Below, one piece after another: positions 57,309 to 64,000 of a DNA stretch of 64,000 bases. This DNA comes from Streptomyces tsukubensis. GTDB taxonomy: Bacteria; Actinomycetota; Actinomycetes; Streptomycetales; Streptomycetaceae. Position 1 is the first letter of the stretch, and every line of letters begins with the position of its first letter. The notes under the pieces were generated by a model that saw only the letters and a list, made by a program, of their open reading frames with translations, made no database searches and was not told where the DNA came from. The stretch is taken from assembly GCF_003932715.1 (NCBI RefSeq), contig NZ_CP020700.1:3928501-3992500 (forward strand), given 5' to 3'. Made by a program: the position numbers and the translations under genes.

Positions 57309-57980
57309 ATGGCGGGGGAGCGGATCCGGGTCGTCATCGCGGACGACGAGCCGTTGATCAGGGCCGGTATCCGGATGATTCTCACCTCCGACCGGCAGAT
57401 CGACGTGGTGGCCGAGGCGGCGAACGGCCGGGAGGCGGTGGAGGCCGCGCGTTCGCACGGAGCGGATGTGGTGCTGCTGGACATCCAGATGCCGGTGATG
57501 GACGGGCTGACCGCGATGGGTGAGCTGCGGAGGGTGGTCCCCGGCACCAGGGTGATCATCCTGACCACCTTCGGTGAGCGGGAGAACGTCCTGCGGGCCC
57601 TGGAGTCCGGTGGCGCGGGCTTTCTGCTGAAGGACACTGCGCCCGCGGAGCTGATCGCCGCGGTACGGGCCGCGGTCGCGGGTGACGCCTATCTCTCCCC
57701 CGGGGCCACCCGGCATGTGATCGACCAACTGGCGACGGGCCGGTCGGCCGGGCGGGCCGAGCAGGCCAGGGCCCGGATCGCGCAGCTGAGCGTCCGGGAG
57801 CGGGATGTTCTCGGTCTGCTCGGTGAGGGGCTCTCCAACGCCGACGCGGGCCGGCGGCTTCATATGAGCGAAGCCACCGTGAAGACCTATGTCAGCCGGA
57901 TCCTGGCGAAGCTGGAGTGCGAGAACCGGGTACAGGCGGCGTTGCTGGCGCGGGATGCGGGGCTCGGTCTCCAGGAGTGA
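57309..57980 (+). CDS. NarL/LuxR-family response regulator
   Basis: A 223-residue regulator. Receiver domain with phosphoacceptor Asp in DVVLLDIQMPVMDG, acidic pair IADDEPLIRAG and Lys in FLLKDTAP; C-terminal LuxR helix-turn-helix LSVRERDVLGLLGEGLSNADAGRRLHMSEATVKTYVSRILAKL. Cognate partner of the sensor kinase upstream. ATG at 57309 is preferred for its GAGGACGGG; a GTG at 57288 is in frame. The 216-base gap before it contains short direct repeats (GGGCCGTGCTGTGGC twice near 57147). Confidence 0.93.
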   Translation: MAGERIRVVIADDEPLIRAGIRMILTSDRQIDVVAEAANGREAVEAARSHGADVVLLDIQMPVMDGLTAMGELRRVVPGTRVIILTTFGERENVLRALESGGAGFLLKDTAPAELIAAVRAAVAGDAYLSPGATRHVIDQLATGRSAGRAEQARARIAQLSVRERDVLGLLGEGLSNADAGRRLHMSEATVKTYVSRILAKLECENRVQAALLARDAGLGLQE

Positions 57981-58018
57981 TGCCGGGCCGGTGGCTGCCG
58001 GTCGGCGGACGGCCCGGT

Positions 58019-58032
58019 GTTTCACGTGAAAC
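58019..58032. other. parS: parS site downstream of the response regulator
   Basis: Perfect GTTTCACGTGAAAC inside a 22-bp perfect palindrome (58015-58036). It is about 38 kb from oriC, the most distant site in the window. Confidence 0.94.
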
Positions 58033-58206
58033 ACCGCGCCCGGGGGTCCCCTTGCCCGGCAGGATCCGCAAGAGAAGGCTCAGCCACGGCATAGGGGCAC
58101 CGGGGGACATGGCGGTACGGTCGGGGCGCCGGGAGACGGATCCCGGCCGTCGATTCCGGCCGTGGATTCCGGTGTCGGGCGGTACGGAGCGGGGAGGCGG
58201 CGCGCG

Positions 58207-59730
58207 ATGGGCGGGGCTGAGACGGTGACGGCGGAGACGGCGGCGGGGGTGCCCGCGGCGGGTGGGGCGCGGATACCGGCCGGGGAGTTCCCGAACGGCG
58301 CGTTGCAGGACGGTGGCGGTGGCGTACGGATACCTGCCGTGCCCGGGTTCGCCCCGCGCGGCGCGGCGGTCGGCGGGGCCGATACGAGCCCGAAGCAGCT
58401 GGGGAAGGCCCTGCGCGACCGGGTGCCGCGGTCCTCCCATGCGGCCCTGGTCCTGCCCGCGGGCCGCCCGGATGCGGTGGCGGCCGTGGAGGAGTCGAGT
58501 CTGGGCCGGGTGCCGGAGCTGACGCCGATCCGGGTGGGACGGATGGCGGCCTCGCCGTTCGCCTTTCTGCGGGGCGCGGCCGGGCTGATGGCCCACGATC
58601 TGGTGGGCACACCGGTGACGGGTGTGAGCGCGCAGGTGTGCGGTGACGCCCACGCCGCCAACTTCGGGCTGTACGGGGACGCCCGGGGCAAGCTGGTGAT
58701 GGACCTCAACGACTTCGACGAGACCGTGCCCGGGCCCTGGGAGTGGGATCTGAAGCGGCTGGCCGTCTCCCTGGTGCTGGCGGGGCGGGCCGCGGGTGCG
58801 GACGAGACGGTCTGCCGCAGTGCGGCCTTCGACGCCGTGGGCGCCTACCGGCGCACCTTGCGGCTGCTGGCGAAGTTGCCCGCCCTGGACGCGTGGAACG
58901 CGATCGCGGACGAGGAACTCGTCTCGCACACCGATGCCCGGGATCTGGTGGGCACGCTGGAGCGGGTGTCGGAGAAGGCCCGTAACAACACCAGCGCCCG
59001 TTTCGCGGCGAAGTCGACGGAGGCGGTGCCGGAGGCCGAGGGGGGCGGACGGCGGTTCGTCGACGCGGCTCCGGTGCTGCGCCGGGTGCCGGATGCGGAG
59101 GCCGCGGCGGTCGCCGGTGCGCTGGCGGAGTATCTGACGACGGTGGCGCCGGACCGGCGGCCGTTGCTGGCGCGGTACGCGATCCACGATGTGGCGTTCC
59201 GGGTGGTGGGCACGGGCAGCGTCGGCACCCGCTCTTACGTGGTGCTGCTGCTGGACCACCGCGGCGATCCGCTGGTGCTCCAGGTGAAGGAGGCCCGGGC
59301 GTCGGCGCTGCTGCCGTATCTGCCGGCCGCCGGGTTCCCGGTGCCGGATGCGGAGCACGAGGGTCGCCGGGTCGTGCTCGGGCAGAAGCGGATGCAGGTG
59401 GTCAGCGATCAGCTGCTGGGCTGGACCACGGTCGGCGGACGGCCGTTCCAGGTACGGCAGTTCCGGAACCGGAAGGGCAGCGTCGATCCCGCCGAGCTCT
59501 CGCCCGGCCAGCTCGACGACTACGGCCGGATGACGGGCGCCCTGCTGGCGCGGGCCCATACGCACAGTGCCGATCCGCGGCTGCTCGCCGGTTACTGCGG
59601 CCGCGGCGAGGAGCTGGACGAGGCGGTGGCCGCTTTCGCGGTGCTGTACGCGGACCGTACGGAGGCGGATCACGCAGCTCTGGTGGCGGCGGTCAAGGGC
59701 GGACGCATCGCTGCTGAGCAGGGAGTGTGA
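58207..59730 (+). CDS. DUF2252 family protein
   Basis: A 507-residue protein with DUF2252 features: RMAASPFAFLRGAAGLMAHDLVG, VCGDAHAANFGLYGDARGKLVMDLNDFDETVPGPWEWDLKRLAVSLVLA and VVSDQLLGWTTVGGRPFQVRQFRNRKGS. The family has a phosphotransferase or kinase-like look (GDAH, DFDE); biochemical function is not known. The ATG at 58207 has GGGGAGG nine bases upstream; the frame is open to 58162. Stands between a two-component system and the J-domain gene. Confidence 0.87.
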   Translation: MGGAETVTAETAAGVPAAGGARIPAGEFPNGALQDGGGGVRIPAVPGFAPRGAAVGGADTSPKQLGKALRDRVPRSSHAALVLPAGRPDAVAAVEESSLGRVPELTPIRVGRMAASPFAFLRGAAGLMAHDLVGTPVTGVSAQVCGDAHAANFGLYGDARGKLVMDLNDFDETVPGPWEWDLKRLAVSLVLAGRAAGADETVCRSAAFDAVGAYRRTLRLLAKLPALDAWNAIADEELVSHTDARDLVGTLERVSEKARNNTSARFAAKSTEAVPEAEGGGRRFVDAAPVLRRVPDAEAAAVAGALAEYLTTVAPDRRPLLARYAIHDVAFRVVGTGSVGTRSYVVLLLDHRGDPLVLQVKEARASALLPYLPAAGFPVPDAEHEGRRVVLGQKRMQVVSDQLLGWTTVGGRPFQVRQFRNRKGSVDPAELSPGQLDDYGRMTGALLARAHTHSADPRLLAGYCGRGEELDEAVAAFAVLYADRTEADHAALVAAVKGGRIAAEQGV

Positions 59731-59763
59731 CGGGAGCGGGCGGTGCGCCCGTAGGCTGGGCGG

Positions 59764-60768
59764 GTGACCCAGGAAGCGCCCGGCGGGCCGGTGGACCGTA
59801 ACACCGACCAGAACCCCGATCAGAATCCCGATCAGAACGCAGTTCAGAACGCAGACCACGGCACGGCACCGAGCGGGTCCGGGAGCGAACTCCCGGACCG
59901 GGGCTCCGGCGCGCCGGAGGCCGGTGCCGCCGGTGGCGGCCCTGAGTCCGGTTCGGGCCCGGTGCCCGGTGCCCGGTCGGAGGCCGCTGCCGACGAGCGG
60001 CCGGAGGCGCGGCTGGAGAAGGCGGTGCGCGCCGCCGAGCAGGCGCTGATCGAGTTCGAGATCGCGGTGGAGACGTTCCGGGTCGAGGTGGAGAACTTCT
60101 CCCGGCTGCACCACCAGAAGCTCGGGCCCATGTACACGCGGCTGGACGAGCTGGAGGCGCAGATCGCGGAGGCCCGGGCGGCGCGTACGGGCGACCCGGA
60201 GGATCTGCGCAGGGCACAGGAGGCCCGGGCGGCGGTGCTGCCGATGCCGGGGGTGGACGAGCTGTTCCACGGCTGGATGGACGACCGCGGAATGTCTCCC
60301 GAGGCCGTCGCGATGCTGACCGGGCGCCCGGTGCGGGGGCCGCAGCGGGTCCGGCCGAGTGAGGAGGCCCGCAGGCTCTACCGCGAGCTGGCCCGCAAGG
60401 CGCATCCGGATCTGGCGCAGGAGGAGACGGAGCGGGCGCGGCGCGAGGAGTTCCTCACCCGGGTGAACGCCGCTTATGCGCTGGGCGACACCGAGGGGCT
60501 GCGCGCGCTGATCGCCGAGTGGGACGCCGGTCCGCTGCCCGCCGAAGCGGGCCCGGGTGCGGCCGAGGAGCTGTACGCCCGGCTGGAGTGGCTGGCCGAG
60601 CGCAAGGAGCTGCTGGTGGTGATCGCCCGGGAGCTGGAGGAGGGGGCGATCGGCTCGATGCTGCGGATGGCCCCGGACGATCCCGACCGGTTGCTGGACG
60701 AGATCGCGGAGCAGCTGCTGGCGCAGGTCGCCGAGCGGGAGCGGGAGCTGGGCGCGCTCCTGGGCTAG
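59764..60768 (+). CDS. J-domain-like protein
   Basis: A 334-residue protein. N-terminal Asn/Gln/Asp repeats (NTDQNPDQNPDQNAVQNAD), a Gly/Pro-rich stretch, a coiled coil at about 78-150 (ARLEKAVRAAEQALIEFEIAVETFRVEVENFSRLHHQKL...), then a J-domain segment EEARRLYRELARKAHPDLAQEE with the HPD tripeptide that stimulates DnaK ATPase, and a C-terminal helical region. It may recruit Hsp70; no dnaK is near. GTG start 33 bases after the DUF2252 stop. Confidence 0.78.
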   Translation: MTQEAPGGPVDRNTDQNPDQNPDQNAVQNADHGTAPSGSGSELPDRGSGAPEAGAAGGGPESGSGPVPGARSEAAADERPEARLEKAVRAAEQALIEFEIAVETFRVEVENFSRLHHQKLGPMYTRLDELEAQIAEARAARTGDPEDLRRAQEARAAVLPMPGVDELFHGWMDDRGMSPEAVAMLTGRPVRGPQRVRPSEEARRLYRELARKAHPDLAQEETERARREEFLTRVNAAYALGDTEGLRALIAEWDAGPLPAEAGPGAAEELYARLEWLAERKELLVVIARELEEGAIGSMLRMAPDDPDRLLDEIAEQLLAQVAERERELGALLG

Positions 60769-60812
60769 GGTCGAGCGGACGGTTGGTTGTTGTACGAGAA
60801 GAGGCTTGACCC

Positions 60813-61157
60813 ATGAACTTCGCCCCGTTGCCCACGGTGACCGTCGCCGAGGTGCCGGCCGACGGGCTGATGCTGGACGTCCGCGAGGCCGACGAGTGGC
60901 AGGCAGGCCATATCGAGAGCGCGCTGCATGTGCCGATGAGCGGTTTCGTGGCGCGTTTCGGCGAGGTGACCGAGGCGGCCGAGGACGGTCGGCGTATCTA
61001 TGTGATGTGCCGGTCGGGCGGTCGGTCTGCCCAGGTCACGGCCTATCTGGTCCAGCAGGGCATCGACGCGGTGAACATCGACGGCGGAATGTTCGCCTGG
61101 GAGGCCGCGGGACGTCCGATGGTGACGGACGACGGCAGCCCCGCGATCGTGGCCTGA
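60813..61157 (+). CDS. Rhodanese-like domain protein
   Basis: A 114-residue single-domain rhodanese. It shows MLDVREADEWQAGHIESALHVPM, the active-site loop VMCRSGGRSAQ with the persulfide-forming Cys, and INIDGGMFAWEAAGRPM-like ending. Acts in sulfur transfer; partner unknown. ATG start; GAGAAGAGG upstream. It is 44 bases from the J-domain gene and possibly co-transcribed. Convergent with the acyl-CoA dehydrogenase gene. Confidence 0.93.
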   Translation: MNFAPLPTVTVAEVPADGLMLDVREADEWQAGHIESALHVPMSGFVARFGEVTEAAEDGRRIYVMCRSGGRSAQVTAYLVQQGIDAVNIDGGMFAWEAAGRPMVTDDGSPAIVA

Positions 61158-61197
61158 CCCGCTGAGCCCTGGGCGGGTTGGTCCGGCAGTGCAGGCG

Positions 61198-62367
61198 TCA
61201 GCCGAGGGGGTGGGCGGCCAGCAGATCGCCGAGGGCCTCCTCATGGGCGGCCGCGGGGCCCAGGGAGAGTTCGAGCTGTTTGGCCCGGGCGTGGTAGCGG
61301 TGCAGGGCGTATTCGGTGTCCGCGCCGAAGCCGCCGTGCAGATGCTGGGCCGTCTGGACCACCCGCCGTACGCCCTCGGAGGCCCAGATCTTCGCCACGG
61401 CGACGTCCCCGGCGACCGGCAGCGGGCCGCCGACCCCGGCGGCGTCCCGGGCGGGTGAGAGCCGCCAGGCGGCCTGCCAGAGCGTGGCCTCCATGGCCCG
61501 CAGATCGACGAAGCGGTCGGCCGCCTGGACGGCGACCGCCTGGAACGTGGCCACGGGGAAGCCGAACTGTTCGCGCTGTGCGGTGTACGCAGCGGTCATC
61601 GTCAGGACCTGCTCGCCGACACCGAGCGCAAGGGCGCAGACGCCGGTGGTGAGCAGCAGCCTCAGCCACTCCCAGGCCTCGCCGTCGTCGATCGTCCGCG
61701 CGGCCGCTACGCGGACGGAGTCGAGGGTCACCTCGGCGTACCGCTCTCCGCCGGTGGAGAACTGGTCGGCGAGGGCGACGCCCTGCTGTCCCGGTTCGAC
61801 CAGGGCGAGAACGGAGCCGCCCGCGCCGCTGTGCGCGGGGATCGCGATCAGATCGGCGGAGTGGCCCCAGGGCACGGCCGTCTGGATGCCGTCGAGGATC
61901 CACTCCGGTGCCGTGCCGTCGCCGCTATCGGTTGTCTTCCGTGCGGTGACGGCGAGTTCGGCGGGATCGTGGCCCGTACGGCCGCTCGTCGCGGCCGTGA
62001 CGACGCATGCGCCCCGGCCCACCAGGGGCAGGAGTCCGGCGCGCAGCCCGGCGCTGCCGTACCGCTCCACGGCCATGGCGACCGCACCGGTCTCCAGCAG
62101 GGGAACCCGGGCGAGCACCTTCGCGGACTCGCGCAGCACCAGGCAGAACGCGACGGGGTCGGGGCCCGCGCCGCCGTATTCCTCCGACAGCACCAGGCTC
62201 AGCAGATCGGTGGACGCGAGCACGGACCACAGGGGGCGGTCGAAGGTGTCGGCCACCGCGCCCGGGGTGAGCGCCGGGCTCGGTACGCCGTCCGGGGCGA
62301 CCTTCGAGAACACCGCCCTCGCCGCCTCGACGGCCGCCTGCTGCTCCTCGGTGAAGGTGAAGTCCAC
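61198..62367 (-). CDS. Acyl-CoA dehydrogenase family protein
   Basis: A 389-residue FAD flavoenzyme of the acyl-CoA dehydrogenase superfamily. Starts VDFTFTEEQQAAVEAARAVF; middle LVLSEEYGGAGPDPVAFCLVLRE; C-terminal helices AYTAQREQFGFPVATFQAVAVQAADRFVDLRAMEATLWQAAW and LHGGFGADTEYALHRYHARAKQLEL. The Glu position of the usual catalytic base is not secure by eye. Substrate unknown; similar proteins serve in fatty acid or sterol side-chain breakdown. The GTG start has GGGAGGGCAGGG just upstream, and a palindromic operator-like site lies 46 bases upstream. Confidence 0.88.
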   Translation of the reverse strand: MDFTFTEEQQAAVEAARAVFSKVAPDGVPSPALTPGAVADTFDRPLWSVLASTDLLSLVLSEEYGGAGPDPVAFCLVLRESAKVLARVPLLETGAVAMAVERYGSAGLRAGLLPLVGRGACVVTAATSGRTGHDPAELAVTARKTTDSGDGTAPEWILDGIQTAVPWGHSADLIAIPAHSGAGGSVLALVEPGQQGVALADQFSTGGERYAEVTLDSVRVAAARTIDDGEAWEWLRLLLTTGVCALALGVGEQVLTMTAAYTAQREQFGFPVATFQAVAVQAADRFVDLRAMEATLWQAAWRLSPARDAAGVGGPLPVAGDVAVAKIWASEGVRRVVQTAQHLHGGFGADTEYALHRYHARAKQLELSLGPAAAHEEALGDLLAAHPLG

Positions 62368-62412
62368 AGCCCTGCCCTCCCGCGCATCCTGACCGGCCCC
62401 ACCGACCGTATC

Positions 62413-62425
62413 TGACGGACCGTCA
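62413..62425. promoter_or_regulatory. TetR-type operator upstream of the acyl-CoA dehydrogenase gene
   Basis: TGACGGACCGTCA, a perfect 6+1+6 palindrome with partial outer symmetry (TATC ... GATA). The form TGACGGNCCGTCA is typical of TetR-family operators in actinobacterial lipid and acyl-CoA genes, from memory. No tetR gene is in the window. Confidence 0.55.
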
Positions 62426-62510
62426 AGATAAGGCAGGGCGGCGGAAATGACCACAGCAGCGGGAGCGCGGGAGAGGGGTCGCGAGGCGGGGACCGCGGCC
62501 CGTTTGGCGG

Positions 62511-63572
62511 TCAGCGGTCGAAGTCCAGCTCCACCTCCGGGGTCATCGGGTGGGACTGGCACGCCAGCACATAGCCCGTCTCCGTCTCCTCCGGCTCCAG
62601 GGCGAAGTTCCGGTCCATCCGGACCTCGCCGGAGACCAGGAAGGCCCGACAGGTGCCGCAGACCCCGCCCTTGCAGGCGTAAGGGGCGTCCGCGCGGCTT
62701 CGCAGCACCGTCTCCAGGAGCGACTCCCGGTCCCGGACGGTCCAGGTGCCGGAGCGCCCGTGCAGGGTGGCCGTCAGCGCGGCCCCTTCGGGGGCGGGCA
62801 GCGGGGCGGGAGCGGGCGCCGAGCCGTCGTCGACGTGGAAGATCTCCTGGTGGATCCGGGACCGGTCGACTCCGAGCCCGCGCAGGGCCTGTTCGGCCGC
62901 GGACACCAGCCCCAGGGGGCCGCACAGGAACCAGCCGTCCACCTCCGGCACCGGCAGCAGCGCGGGCAGCAGGGCCGTCAGTCTCTCCCGGTCCAGCCGC
63001 CCGGACGGCAGCCCGGCGGACTGCTCCTCCCGGGAGAGGGCCGTGACCAGGTGGAAGCGGTCCGGATAGCGGTCCTTGAGGTCCGCGACATCGTCGAGGA
63101 ACATCGTCGAGGCGGCGGTCCGGTCACTGCGCACCAGACAGAAGCGGGCCTCCGGCTCCCGGGCCAGCAGGGTCGCGATCATCGAGAGCACCGGGGTGAT
63201 CCCGCTGCCGCCGACGACCGCCGCGAACCGGCCGGGGCGTGGGGACAGCCGGAACCGGCCCGTCGGGGGCATCACCTCGACCAGCTCACCGGGGGCCAGT
63301 TCCTTCAGGGCCCAGGTGGAGAACGCGCCGCCGTCGACCAGCCGGATGCCCACCCGGAGCACGGGCGCGGCGGATCCCTCGCCGTCGGCGGCCGGGGTGC
63401 AGACCGAGTACGTCCGCCGGATCTCCTCGCCGTCGATCACCCGGCGCAGGGCGAGATGCTGACCGGGGGTGTGCCGGAAGTCGGCGGCCAGTTCGGGCGG
63501 CACCTCGAAGGTGACGGCGACCGAGTCGTCCGTGAGCCGTTCGACCTCGCTGACCCGGAGCGGATGGAACAT
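62511..63572 (-). CDS. paaE: 1,2-phenylacetyl-CoA epoxidase reductase subunit PaaE
   Basis: A 353-residue reductase with an FAD-binding ferredoxin-reductase domain (HLALRRVIDGEEIRRTYSVCTPA), an NAD-binding domain (FAAVVGGSGITPVLSMIATLL, GWFLCGPLGLVSAAEQALRGL) and a C-terminal plant-type [2Fe-2S] domain with CKGGVCGTC and a later Cys (YVLACQSHP). It passes electrons from NAD(P)H to the PaaABCD epoxidase. Directly follows paaD (stop and start adjacent), so the two are co-translated. Confidence 0.94.
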   Translation of the reverse strand: MFHPLRVSEVERLTDDSVAVTFEVPPELAADFRHTPGQHLALRRVIDGEEIRRTYSVCTPAADGEGSAAPVLRVGIRLVDGGAFSTWALKELAPGELVEVMPPTGRFRLSPRPGRFAAVVGGSGITPVLSMIATLLAREPEARFCLVRSDRTAASTMFLDDVADLKDRYPDRFHLVTALSREEQSAGLPSGRLDRERLTALLPALLPVPEVDGWFLCGPLGLVSAAEQALRGLGVDRSRIHQEIFHVDDGSAPAPAPLPAPEGAALTATLHGRSGTWTVRDRESLLETVLRSRADAPYACKGGVCGTCRAFLVSGEVRMDRNFALEPEETETGYVLACQSHPMTPEVELDFDR

Positions 63573-64000
63573 CTACAACTCCTTGAAGTGGTCGAAGGGT
63601 TCACGGCAGGAGACACAGCGGCGCAGTGCCTTGCAGGCGGTGGAGGAGAATCTGCTGAGCAGCTCGGTCTCCGTCGAACCGCACTGCGGGCAGCGGACGG
63701 AGAGCCCCACCGGGACCGGACCCGACGCCGCGTGGGGGCGGGGCGGGGCAATACCCGACTCGGCCAGCTTGCGCCGCCCTTCGGCGGTGATGTCGTCCGT
63801 CGACCAGGCGGGGGAGAGCACGGTGACGACCGACACCTCCGTCATTCCGTGGCCGCGCAGGGCGTGCTCGATATCGGCGCTCATCGTCTCCACGGCGGGG
63901 CAGCCCGTGTACGTCGGGGTGAGGGCCACCTCGACCCGGCCGGGGCCGAGGATCTGGACATCGCGCAGTACTCCCAGCTCGGCCAGTGTCAGCACCGGAA
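63573..64000 (-). CDS. paaD: 1,2-phenylacetyl-CoA epoxidase subunit PaaD, 5' end missing
   Basis: The last 142 codons of paaD; the 5' end is past the right edge. The visible start PVLTLAELGVLRDVQILG is inside the conserved MIP18/DUF59 fold (normally preceded by DPELP), so the GTG at 63995 is not the true start. TPTYTGCPAVETM carries the conserved Cys, and a C-terminal zinc-ribbon-like part has CPQCGS ... CVSC. PaaD supports iron-centre assembly for the epoxidase. paaABC should lie to the right of the window. Confidence 0.94.
   Translation of the reverse strand, partial: PVLTLAELGVLRDVQILGPGRVEVALTPTYTGCPAVETMSADIEHALRGHGMTEVSVVTVLSPAWSTDDITAEGRRKLAESGIAPPRPHAASGPVPVGLSVRCPQCGSTETELLSRFSSTACKALRRCVSCREPFDHFKEL

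Overview
The window is high-GC (about 70%) actinobacterial DNA and its gene order is the replication-origin region of a Streptomyces chromosome. Three signs support this. The conserved block pcnA - DUF6049 - murJ - pseudokinase - sigM - trxBA - parBA - rsmG - jag - yidC - yidD - rnpA - rpmH // dnaA - oriC - dnaN - gnd - recF - dciA - gyrB - gyrA is present. There are many DnaA boxes of the Streptomyces form TTGTCCACA. Six perfect 14-bp parS palindromes are scattered over 50 kb. Nothing looks like an island, prophage or insertion sequence; the window is core chromosome throughout. Gene recognition rests on reading motifs and synteny by eye; no database search was run.

Layout. 1-7.3 kb: 5' part of pcnA (minus), a secreted DUF6049 protein, the lipid II flippase MurJ and a membrane pseudokinase. 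7.4-10.5 kb: ECF sigma factor SigM, its anti-sigma factor, then thioredoxin reductase and thioredoxin behind a promoter matching the SigR consensus. 10.6-17.2 kb, all minus strand: a GNAT acetyltransferase, parB, parA, rsmG, jag, yidC, yidD, rnpA, rpmH. 17.6-30.3 kb, plus strand: dnaA, oriC (about 17 DnaA boxes and a DnaA-trio-like unwinding element), dnaN, gnd, recF, dciA, gyrB, gyrA and a DUF3566 membrane protein. 30.5-40.7 kb: tRNA-Ile and tRNA-Ala, an amidohydrolase, a DLW-39 peptide, a Ser/Thr kinase, an HTH protein, a lipoprotein, an ECF41-type sigma factor, two small exported or membrane proteins, a cyclophilin and a rhomboid protease. 40.7-54.4 kb: a second DnaA-box cluster, crgA, DUF881, three class E sortases, trpG/pabA, and the minus-strand growth and division operon fhaA-fhaB-pstP-rodA-pbpA-pknB. 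55-64 kb: tRNA-Leu, a NarL-type two-component pair, DUF2252, a J-domain protein, rhodanese, acyl-CoA dehydrogenase and the phenylacetyl-CoA epoxidase genes paaE and paaD (partial).

How the genes fit together. The centre starts and resolves replication (DnaA, sliding clamp, RecF, DciA, gyrase) and segregates origins (ParA, ParB, parS). The flanks hold the envelope-growth machinery. MurJ flips lipid II, RodA and PbpA polymerise and crosslink it, and PknB, PstP and the FHA proteins control it by phosphorylation. CrgA and the sortases act in hyphal division and aerial growth. The order crgA - DUF881 - trpG - pknB - pbpA - rodA - pstP - fhaB - fhaA matches the Mycobacterium tuberculosis block Rv0011c-Rv0020c, except that pknA is absent and three sortase genes are inserted.

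The most notable non-coding signals are the DnaA-trio-like element at the dnaN end of oriC, the DnaA-box cluster upstream of crgA, a DnaA box plus a parS site upstream of parA, and a parS site inside a 30-bp perfect palindrome between convergent genes.
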